Assembly (NCBI GenBank): GCA_012523385.1
Contig: JAAYIO010000083.1
Coordinates: forward strand, 1-5,467
Origin: Methanomicrobiales archaeon
GTDB lineage: Archaea > Halobacteriota > Methanomicrobia > Methanomicrobiales > Methanomicrobiaceae
Direction: 5' to 3'
DNA: 5,467 bases
The notes beneath the pieces are model-generated. The model searched no databases. It was not told where the DNA came from and worked only from the letters and a program-made list of their open reading frames with translations. Every line of letters starts with the position of its first letter. Positions within the stretch are counted from its first letter, which is position 1. The translations under genes and the position numbers were made by a program. Of the stretch, positions 1-4,621 are shown piece after piece.

Positions 1-666
1 ATACCACGCTCCCGTATGGTAATGCCGATGGGATTCATGGCAATCCTCGGTGGGACTATAACGATGGTGGGGTCATCCCCTCTCATTCTCCTTAACGATC
101 TCATGGCACAGGGAGACCTCGAACCGTTCGGCATCTTTGCCGTCACTCCGATAGGTCTTGTACTCTTTCTGGCCGGAATCATCTATCTTCTTACGCTGGG
201 AAAGTATCTGCTTCCATCAGGCAATAAAGAGACCAGCGGTCCTCCACCACAGCAGGACCTCATCGAAACCTGGCAATTACCGGCGAGCATTCATCATTAT
301 ATTGTCACAAAGGTTAGCTCCCTTGTCGGTGCAAGCAGGGAGGATATCTCCCCAAAATCCCGGTATTCGCTCCATCTTCTCGCGGTAAAGACCGGAAAAG
401 ACATCCTCTATGCCCCGTGGCGATACACGGTCTTTGCTGAGGGGCAGATACTCTCCCTTCTCGGAACAAAAGAGGATGCAGAACGGTTTGCAACCGATTA
501 CGACCTTGTCCCGGTAGGTGACAAGGAACGTCATAGCGAGGATATTGGTGAAGAACATGCCGGATTTGCGGAAATAATAGTCCGCCCCCATTCCCCCTAT
601 ATCGGAAAAACTCTTCGTGAAGTCTCATTTCGAAAACAGCATGCCCTTGAGGTGATCCTCTGTTAG
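1..666 (+). CDS. SLC13-type transporter, upstream fragment ending at premature TAG (5' partial)
   Basis: The frame is open from base 1 (IPRSRMVMPMGF...), so the ATG at 16 is most likely internal and the true start is upstream of the window. Numbering from that ATG, residues 12-28 (GGTITMVGSSPLILLND) match the first re-entrant signature of the SLC13/ion transporter superfamily. About residues 38-66 form a hydrophobic membrane helix ending in GKYLLP, followed by a proline-rich linker (71-80). About 84-167 form a first RCK_C (TrkA-C) domain. About 183 to the stop form the first half of a second RCK_C domain (EIIVRPHSPYIGKTL). RCK_C domains are cytoplasmic regulatory modules, usually found between the two membrane halves of these carriers. 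The substrate cannot be read from the sequence: sulfate, dicarboxylate or another anion are possible. The fragment ends in VILC-TAG and lacks half of RCK_C 2 and the entire second membrane bundle. Confidence 0.7.
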   Translation: MPRSRMVMPMGFMAILGGTITMVGSSPLILLNDLMAQGDLEPFGIFAVTPIGLVLFLAGIIYLLTLGKYLLPSGNKETSGPPPQQDLIETWQLPASIHHYIVTKVSSLVGASREDISPKSRYSLHLLAVKTGKDILYAPWRYTVFAEGQILSLLGTKEDAERFATDYDLVPVGDKERHSEDIGEEHAGFAEIIVRPHSPYIGKTLREVSFRKQHALEVILC

Positions 667-686
667 ACAGATGGGGGGGAACATCG

Positions 687-708
687 GGGTGATGTCACCG
701 ACATCCCC
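687..708 (+). other. Hairpin 20 nt downstream of the in-frame TAG
   Basis: GGG (687-689) can pair with CCC (706-708) and GATGTC (691-696) with GACATC (700-705), with T690 bulged and an ACC triloop. This gives nine base pairs, mostly GC in the lower stem. It begins 20 nt after the TAG at 664-666 and just before the next in-frame ATG. It could be a chance product of coding sequence (RGDVTDIP); a role in stimulating readthrough is conjecture. Confidence 0.4.
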
Positions 709-1404
709 ATGAATCCGGGGGACACATTTGTGGTATTCGGCCCATGGGAGATGATCAACCATATCGGGCAGGGACCGGAATTTGTGGTGAGTTCGACCCC
801 TAAAGATAAGGGAGTTGATTCTGCCAAAGGGCCATTCGCTCTACTCTGCCTCGCGGGCGGCATCGCCCTCACTTTTACCGGTATCCCGATATCGCTCGGT
901 CTTCTGACGGGTGCTATTGTAATGATACTCGGCAGGGTACTGACCATCGATGAGGCATACCGGGCCATCGACTGGCGAACGGTCTTTCTCCTTGCAGGAC
1001 TAATTCCGTTGGGTATTGCAATGGATCAGACAGGAACAGCGGCATTCCTTGCTGACGGAATGATGAGTCTACTCGCAACGACTCACCCATTCCTCATCCT
1101 GCTCGGCATTGCGGTGCTTGCCACCTTCTTTAGCCTTTTTATGTCAAATGTGGCTGCAACTGTGCTTCTGGTGCCTCTCGCCATCATTATCGGCCCATCG
1201 GTCGGGCTCGATCCCCGTGGACTTGCCCTTCTTGTCGCAGTCTGCGCCTCGAATTCATTTATCCTTCCAACTCATCAGGTCAATGCATTCCTGATGACTC
1301 CCGGAGGATACCGTAGTGCCGATTATCTTCGGGCAGGAGGAGGAATGACCATCCTCTTTCTGTTCATCTCCACTGGATTGGTTTATATATTATTTGCGTT
1401 ATAA
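709..1404 (+). CDS. SLC13-type transporter, downstream fragment (second membrane half)
   Basis: This is the C-terminal half of the same transporter, in the same frame as the upstream fragment. The first available ATG after the TAG is at 709, but it sits within RCK_C 2 (MNPGDTFVVFGPW) and has no Shine-Dalgarno sequence before it, so independent translation looks unlikely. From about residue 41 there are some six or seven hydrophobic segments (about 41-58, 60-77, 91-107, 127-143, 147-163, 169-186 and 212-230). The second superfamily signature is SNVAATVLLVPLA (146-158), and the family-typical C-terminal block NSFILPTHQVNAFLMTPGGY (182-201) follows. In an intact carrier these segments supply the second substrate and cation binding hairpin. 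The sequence shows no further decay (no frameshift or second stop), which points to a recent lesion, readthrough or an error in the data. Confidence 0.65.
   Translation: MNPGDTFVVFGPWEMINHIGQGPEFVVSSTPKDKGVDSAKGPFALLCLAGGIALTFTGIPISLGLLTGAIVMILGRVLTIDEAYRAIDWRTVFLLAGLIPLGIAMDQTGTAAFLADGMMSLLATTHPFLILLGIAVLATFFSLFMSNVAATVLLVPLAIIIGPSVGLDPRGLALLVAVCASNSFILPTHQVNAFLMTPGGYRSADYLRAGGGMTILFLFISTGLVYILFAL
1382..1391 (+). promoter_or_regulatory. Possible archaeal TATA box (box A) for the MBL-rhodanese gene
   Basis: TTTATATATT lies within the last codons of the transporter gene. It matches the archaeal box A consensus (TTTATATA-like). Initiation about 25 nt downstream would fall near 1410-1415, giving a leader of about 20 nt before the ATG at 1434, with a weak Shine-Dalgarno-like GGGGATGAT at 1422-1430. 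The element also encodes transporter residues, so its conservation is not diagnostic. No clear purine-rich BRE is visible. Confidence 0.4.
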
Positions 1405-1433
1405 GAGGCAATACAGACAACGGGGATGATTGT

Positions 1434-2804
1434 ATGCTACTGAAACATTTTTTTACGGAAAAAATCGCGCACAACTCGTATCTTATCGGGGGGAAAACTA
1501 CGTGTGCCATCATTGATCCGAGCCGCTACATCGATCACTACCTTGAGACAGCAGATGCTGAAGGAATGAAGATCACCCACATTCTCGAGACACATCTCCA
1601 TGCGGATTTTGTCTCGGGTCATATGGATCTTGCCGATGAGACCGGCGCAACCATATATGCCCCCGCTGCAGGCGAATGCACATTTCCACACGTGCCTCTT
1701 TCAGCCGGAGATACCTTCCAAATCGGAAATATGGAATTCCATGTTCTCGAAACACCCGGCCACACCCCTGACAGTCTGATCTATGTAGTCACCGACGGAT
1801 CACGAGGAGATACGCCGGTTGCTGCATTCACCGGAGATACACTCTTTGTCGGAGACGTTGGACGCCCGGACCTCTTTCCGGGAAGGGCACATGAACTGGC
1901 AAGAACACTGTACGAGAACCTCCACACAAAGGTCATGACACTCCCTCCCGAATGTCTGATATTTCCGGCACACGGTGCAGGGTCTCTCTGTGGAAAAACA
2001 ATTGGAAAGATGTGGTTTTCGACTATCGGATATGAGAATACCTGCAATACGGCACTGAATATCAGAGATCCGGAGGATATTATTCAGTCCCTGACCGTAG
2101 ATATGCCTCCGGCACCTGACCATTTTGCCCGGTGCAGTGAGATCAACAGACAAGGCCCCGCATCTATCAAAAACCTTCCACCACTGATAGCGATGAAACC
2201 AGCCGAGTTCTATGAACGCATGTTTAATCCGGACACTATCGTAGTGAGCATCCAAAGCTATACCACATTCGGTGGGCAGCATATCCCCAACAGTTACCAT
2301 CTCGACATGAGCGATAACTTCCCGACCTATGCCGGATGGGTGCTGCCCTCGGACAAAGATATCCTGCTTGTGGCCGACAGTCCTGAACAGGCTCACGAGG
2401 CAGTAATACAACTCCGCCAAGTCGGTCTGGACCAGACAAAAGGGTATCTGAGGGGGAGCACCCATGCATGGGCGTTCGCTGGATATGCCACCAGTCACAT
2501 CCCTCAGCTTTCTCCCACGGAGACCCATGCAAAGATTCAGGATCCTGATACCGTTCTGCTCGATGTACGAACAAAAGAGGAATACGAAGCACGGCACATC
2601 CCGGGAGCTGTAAACATTCTCGCAATGGATCTCAGAACACGGGCAGGCGAACTCAACCCTGACGAGCCCACTATTGCAATGTGCGGGTCCGGACGTCGCT
2701 CAAGCCTCGCCTGCAGTATTTTGAAACAGCAGGGATTTTCAGATATTTACAATGCCGCCGGCGGAATCAACGGCTATATCGCCGCAGGGTTTTTATCACA
2801 ATAA
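1434..2804 (+). CDS. MBL-fold hydrolase with two rhodanese domains (persulfide dioxygenase/CstB-like)
   Basis: The protein has 456 aa, a usual length for this fusion family. Residues 1 to about 235 form a metallo-beta-lactamase fold: THLHADFVSGH (53-63), TPGHTPDS (107-114), FTGDTLFVGDVGRPDL (132-147) and PAHGAGSLCGK (178-188). His54, His56, His110, Asp135 and His180 are the likely metal-site residues. Phe59 replaces the second histidine of the classic HxHxDH motif, which fits the mononuclear iron site of ETHE1/CstB-type persulfide dioxygenases. About 253-355 form a degenerate rhodanese domain with no cysteine in the expected loop (VADSPEQA). About 362-455 form a second rhodanese with an intact loop, CGSGRRSS, with Cys417 as the probable sulfur carrier. 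The family oxidises or transfers persulfide sulfur in the cytoplasm. In a strict anaerobe the oxygen-dependent reaction is uncertain, so the role may be sulfur transfer or sulfide/oxygen stress. The start is the first ATG consistent with the family N-terminus (LLKHFF). The gene follows the transporter remnant by 29 nt. Confidence 0.9.
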   Translation: MLLKHFFTEKIAHNSYLIGGKTTCAIIDPSRYIDHYLETADAEGMKITHILETHLHADFVSGHMDLADETGATIYAPAAGECTFPHVPLSAGDTFQIGNMEFHVLETPGHTPDSLIYVVTDGSRGDTPVAAFTGDTLFVGDVGRPDLFPGRAHELARTLYENLHTKVMTLPPECLIFPAHGAGSLCGKTIGKMWFSTIGYENTCNTALNIRDPEDIIQSLTVDMPPAPDHFARCSEINRQGPASIKNLPPLIAMKPAEFYERMFNPDTIVVSIQSYTTFGGQHIPNSYHLDMSDNFPTYAGWVLPSDKDILLVADSPEQAHEAVIQLRQVGLDQTKGYLRGSTHAWAFAGYATSHIPQLSPTETHAKIQDPDTVLLDVRTKEEYEARHIPGAVNILAMDLRTRAGELNPDEPTIAMCGSGRRSSLACSILKQQGFSDIYNAAGGINGYIAAGFLSQ

Positions 2805-2813
2805 CCGTCCAGG

Positions 2814-2825
2814 AAAAGGGTAAAA
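2814..2825 (-). terminator. Weak oligo-T terminator candidate for the minus-strand small gene
   Basis: Read on the minus strand, the convergent gap after the stop codon at 2849-2851 contains two T4 tracts (complement of the AAAA runs at 2814-2817 and 2822-2825). Archaeal transcription often ends at short T tracts without a hairpin. These runs are short, so the call is tentative. No counterpart is seen for the plus-strand gene in the 44-nt gap, apart from T5 inside its last codons at 2790-2794. Confidence 0.25.
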
Positions 2826-2848
2826 TGGATCGTAGTCACAACTGGAGG

Positions 2849-3088
2849 TTATGACTTGCATTCTTCATGCGCTTTTGGGTTACAAAAATCGGTTCTGACG
2901 ATAACAGGGCCCTTCATATCAACAGCATACCGTTCAGGATAGGCGAGAAGGTCGGCGGCATTGATCTTCATCTCAATCAGATTTTCGTAGCTGAACAGTT
3001 CAGATACCGTGTCTTTTCCCGTCAGGAACGAGACCTGGATTCCATTAAAACTTTCTGCTGCGTGAAAAATTTGTTTCATAAAATCCAT
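2849..3088 (-). CDS. Small hypothetical protein (79 aa)
   Basis: I do not recognise the family. The translation is a soluble, mildly acidic protein starting MDFMKQIFHAAESFNG and ending NPKAHEECKS, with no signal peptide or membrane segment. The stretch YPERYAVDMKGPVIVRTDF (about residues 51-69) looks like ordered, possibly conserved sequence. Two cysteines near the C-terminus (Cys70 and Cys77) could bind metal or form a redox pair, but nothing proves it. The gene converges on the MBL-rhodanese gene, with a 44-nt gap. There is no Shine-Dalgarno sequence. A TATA-like element about 26 nt upstream of the ATG would fit a leaderless transcript. A competing plus-strand frame of the same length (2867-3106) overlaps it. 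I prefer the minus strand because its codon choice and amino acid make-up look more protein-like and because of the promoter position. Confidence 0.5.
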   Translation of the reverse strand: MDFMKQIFHAAESFNGIQVSFLTGKDTVSELFSYENLIEMKINAADLLAYPERYAVDMKGPVIVRTDFCNPKAHEECKS

Positions 3089-3109
3089 TATGGCGAAAGT
3101 AAGTAATAA

Positions 3110-3117
3110 ACATATAC
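3110..3117 (-). promoter_or_regulatory. TATA-like box for a leaderless minus-strand transcript
   Basis: On the minus strand the sequence GTATATGT occupies positions -29 to -22 relative to the ATG of the small gene (ATG at 3088-3086). Archaeal TATA boxes centre about 26 nt before the transcription start, so initiation would fall at or near the A of the ATG, consistent with a leaderless mRNA. The flanking GATCGAG gives a partly purine-rich BRE position. The match to consensus is imperfect. Confidence 0.35.
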
Positions 3118-3210
3118 CTCGATCATTCTTTTCCGTAGTACGTTTCCTAGACCCCGGACCGAATGCAGAGAGACTGAAAAAGGAAAAAAATGCTTTTTAT
3201 GAGAGTATTC

Positions 3211-3220
3211 TTTATATAAT
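3211..3220 (+). promoter_or_regulatory. Archaeal TATA box, probable promoter of the DJ-1/PfpI operon
   Basis: TTTATATAAT is the best box A match in the intergenic region. Initiation would be expected near 3237-3245, giving a leader of about 110 nt before the ATG at 3353. The core TTATATAA (3212-3219) is a perfect palindrome, so it could also serve minus-strand transcription with a leader of about 100 nt to the small gene. The long leader contains the inverted repeat at 3310-3323. Confidence 0.5.
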
Positions 3221-3228
3221 CGAGTTAT

Positions 3229-3254
3229 TTTTTGAGTCGTTCTCAAAAATGAGA
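3229..3254. repeat. Overlapping inverted repeats at the predicted transcription start
   Basis: TTTTTGAG (3229-3236) pairs with CTCAAAAA (3242-3249) across a five-base loop. In addition, TCTCA (3241-3245) pairs with TGAGA (3250-3254) across AAAA. The two structures share the CTCA half and exclude each other. Their position, 10 to 35 nt after the TATA box, is where archaeal repressors commonly bind, so an operator with three TGAG/CTCA half-sites is one reading. Chance in AT-rich sequence is another. Confidence 0.4.
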
Positions 3255-3309
3255 CCTTTGCTAGTTCACTTGATTGCATCGAACGGGATTTGGGTTATCT
3301 CCCCCACAC

Positions 3310-3323
3310 AGTCTGCGTAGACT
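3310..3323. repeat. Inverted repeat AGTCT-N4-AGACT upstream of the PfpI start
   Basis: A perfect five-base inverted repeat (AGTCT, GCGT spacer, AGACT) ends 29 nt before the ATG at 3353, within the predicted leader. It could be a small hairpin or a protein-binding half-site pair. It has the same 5-4-5 geometry as the TCTCA/TGAGA repeat at 3241-3254 but a different sequence. Confidence 0.35.
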
Positions 3324-3352
3324 TAATGAACCTATGATACTGACCTATCTGT

Positions 3353-3874
3353 ATGAAACTGCTCATGGTTATTGCACACGAAAAATTCAGGGATGAGGAA
3401 TATCTAATCCCTGCAGAAGCCTTTTCCGAAGCAGGCATAGCCTTTGATGTAGCCGCCGACAAGCCGGGGTCCTGCATAGGTATGCTGGGAGAGAAGGTTG
3501 AGGTGTCGCAGTCCATCAAAGAGAGCGACCCCACACAGTATGATGGGATTGTGATCGTCGGCGGCGCCGGTTGTGCTGAATTCCTCTGGACGGATACTGA
3601 TCTGCGTGCCCTTGTCCAGACGATGTATGACGATGCAAAAGTAGTGGCGGCAATATGCCTTGCTCCGGTTGTGCTTGCCTATGCAGGCATTCTTGAGGGG
3701 CGACAGGCGACTGTCTTTAAGACCCGCCTCTCTGAGAAGGCATTTGCCGATAAAGGAGTTACCTTCACCGACATTCCGGTCGTGGTGGATGGCCGGATCA
3801 TTACCGCAAACGGCCCGCTTGCCGCATCCGCGTTTGCAGATGAAATCATCGATGCTCTCTCATGTAATCCATAA
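3353..3874 (+). CDS. DJ-1/PfpI family protein
   Basis: The protein has 173 aa, a normal length for a single-domain DJ-1/PfpI (class I glutamine amidotransferase-like) protein. MKLLMVIAHEKFRDEEYLIP (1-20) forms the first strand and carries the conserved acidic residue region (Glu15/Glu16). IVIVGGAGCAEFLW (66-79) is the glycine-rich turn. AAICLAPVVLAYAGIL (99-114) is the nucleophile elbow, with Cys102. ITANGPLAASAFADEI (150-165) is the family-typical C-terminal motif. A histidine does not follow the cysteine as in PfpI-type AICHG, which argues against simple peptidase chemistry. Family members act as deglycases/glyoxalases, chaperones or stress proteins; the specific role is not visible. The start is the first ATG that gives the family N-terminus; no Shine-Dalgarno sequence precedes it. 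The stop overlaps the next gene's start (TAATG), so translational coupling is likely. Confidence 0.85.
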   Translation: MKLLMVIAHEKFRDEEYLIPAEAFSEAGIAFDVAADKPGSCIGMLGEKVEVSQSIKESDPTQYDGIVIVGGAGCAEFLWTDTDLRALVQTMYDDAKVVAAICLAPVVLAYAGILEGRQATVFKTRLSEKAFADKGVTFTDIPVVVDGRIITANGPLAASAFADEIIDALSCNP

Positions 3875-4581
3875 TGACGGTCAGGGAAGAGGACTGCACC
3901 ATCGTTATTCCGGCTTACAATGAGGCATGCCGGATTGGGGAATTACTGGACGGACTTGCAGCATACAGGGGACCGCTCATCATCGTTAGTGATGGCGATG
4001 ACGACACCCCGGATATTGTCCGTGCCTTTGCACAGGCACATCCGTCTTGCCGGTTGGAGTGCCGGGAATACCATGAGCGTATGGGAAAAGGCGGCGGTGT
4101 TGCAGACGGTCTGATGCGTGCAGAAACACCGTATGTCGGGTTTATGGATGCCGACGGGTCGACAGTTCTCACCGAGATGAATCGGCTCTTCTCTGTCCTT
4201 GAGGATGTGGACGGAGCCATCGGGTCACGTTGGATCGATGGTTCCTGTGTCTCAATTCGACAGAATCTAAGACGGCGCGTGCAGAGTCGACTGTTCAACC
4301 TTTTCGTACGGCTCATATTTGCCCTGCCCTATCGTGACACCCAATGCGGGGCAAAGGTATTTCGGACACCAGTAGTGCAGGCAGTCCTCCCATCTATCCA
4401 ATCACAGGGGTTTGAATTTGATGTCGAACTTTTATGGCAGATGAAACGGCAGGGATATACGGTGCGTGAAGTCCCCATCCACTGGCAAGATAAACCATGT
4501 TCACGGGTCGGCAGTACGACCGGTTTTTCCATGCTAAAAGGGCTTGTGCAAGTCCGGTATGGCCACCGTTCAAACGAATAG
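3874..4581 (+). CDS. Family 2 glycosyltransferase (dolichyl-phosphate sugar synthase-like)
   Basis: The protein has 235 aa and a GT-A fold. CTIVIPAYNEACRIGELL (8-25) is the nucleotide-sugar binding N-terminus, IIVSDGDDDTPDIV (36-49) the second strand motif, and GKGGGVADGL (71-80) and GFMDADGS (89-96) follow, with the DxD-type metal motif at Asp92-Asp94. AIGSRW (115-120), RDTQCGAKVF (154-163) and FEFDVELLWQMKRQGY (180-195) are typical of DPM1/DPG-synthase-like enzymes that move a sugar from UDP- or GDP-sugar to a polyprenyl phosphate at the membrane. There is no clear C-terminal transmembrane helix; a short hydrophobic patch lies at 144-152. Donor and acceptor cannot be told. Likely roles are protein N-glycosylation or cell-surface glycan synthesis. 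The ATG overlaps the preceding stop by one base and has no obvious Shine-Dalgarno sequence of its own. The gene ends in tandem in-frame TAG TAG (4579-4584). Confidence 0.88.
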   Translation: MTVREEDCTIVIPAYNEACRIGELLDGLAAYRGPLIIVSDGDDDTPDIVRAFAQAHPSCRLECREYHERMGKGGGVADGLMRAETPYVGFMDADGSTVLTEMNRLFSVLEDVDGAIGSRWIDGSCVSIRQNLRRRVQSRLFNLFVRLIFALPYRDTQCGAKVFRTPVVQAVLPSIQSQGFEFDVELLWQMKRQGYTVREVPIHWQDKPCSRVGSTTGFSMLKGLVQVRYGHRSNE

Positions 4582-4606
4582 TAGCGATACGGGAATAAGA
4601 TACGAA

Positions 4607-4612
4607 GGAGAT
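4607..4612 (+). promoter_or_regulatory. Shine-Dalgarno sequence of the OB/HD gene
   Basis: GGAGAT at 4607-4612 lies 9 nt before the ATG at 4622 and matches the archaeal anti-Shine-Dalgarno core. It supports this ATG as the start. It is the clearest ribosome binding site in the window. No TATA box is visible in the 40-nt gap after the glycosyltransferase, so cotranscription is likely. Confidence 0.6.
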
Positions 4613-4621
4613 TGAGAGATT

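Larger units (their letters stand above)
1..1404 (+). pseudogene. SLC13/DASS-type transporter with two RCK_C domains, interrupted by in-frame TAG
   Basis: This is one ancestral gene read in a single frame (frame 1) from the left edge to the TAA at 1402-1404, broken only by a TAG at 664-666. The family layout is complete on both sides of the stop: first re-entrant signature, helix, RCK_C 1, RCK_C 2, then the second membrane half. The frame does not shift, and the residues just after the stop (TDGGEHRGDVTDIPM) continue the second RCK_C domain, so the stop falls inside a domain and not at a natural gene boundary. CAG to TAG (Gln to stop) is a one-step explanation. The 5' part of the gene, including the first transmembrane helices, lies outside the window. 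Without readthrough neither piece is expected to be a working transporter. A sequencing or assembly error cannot be excluded. Confidence 0.75.
3089..3352. other. AT-rich intergenic region between divergent genes
   Basis: I find no convincing gene here. Its base composition is clearly more AT-rich than the flanking genes, with A7 (3184-3190), T5 (3194-3198) and T6 (3228-3233) runs. It holds the palindromic TATA element at 3212-3219 and the inverted repeats at 3229-3254 and 3310-3323. Short frames on both strands (plus 3090-3320, minus 3088-3279) give hydrophobic or irregular translations and lack Shine-Dalgarno sequences. No tRNA cloverleaf or known riboswitch pattern is seen. Confidence 0.6.

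Noticed and set aside
673..679. Run of seven G as a frameshift site explaining the broken transporter
   Set aside because: The frame is the same before and after the run, and the stop lies upstream of it. A slip here would break the downstream frame, not repair it.
1800..2597. Long minus-strand open frame (265 codons) across the MBL-rhodanese gene
   Set aside because: It is antisense to a gene with clear catalytic motifs, its translation is rich in Cys, Arg and Ser with no recognisable domain, and no start signal precedes it.
2851..2898. GGAGGT followed by ATG and a 15-codon plus-strand frame
   Set aside because: Only one base separates the Shine-Dalgarno-like sequence from the ATG, the peptide is very short, and it lies antisense to the end of the better-supported small gene.
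3184..3198. A-run/T-run (A7 TGC T5) as a rho-independent type terminator
   Set aside because: The stem would be purely A-T with a three-base loop, and no gene ends nearby on either strand.
3088..3279. Minus-strand frame of 63 codons upstream of the small gene
   Set aside because: The translation is Lys/Arg/Ser-rich without structure, it has no ribosome binding site, and it overlaps the putative promoter of the small minus-strand gene.
3090..3320. Plus-strand frame of 76 codons starting at ATG 3090
   Set aside because: It runs through the AT-rich promoter region, the translation looks irregular, there is no Shine-Dalgarno sequence, and it would contain the TATA box and both inverted repeats.
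4579..4584. TAG as a sense (pyrrolysine) codon throughout the genome
   Set aside because: Tandem in-frame TAG TAG ends the glycosyltransferase at a sensible family length. Reading through would run into the next gene until TAG TGA near 4669-4674.
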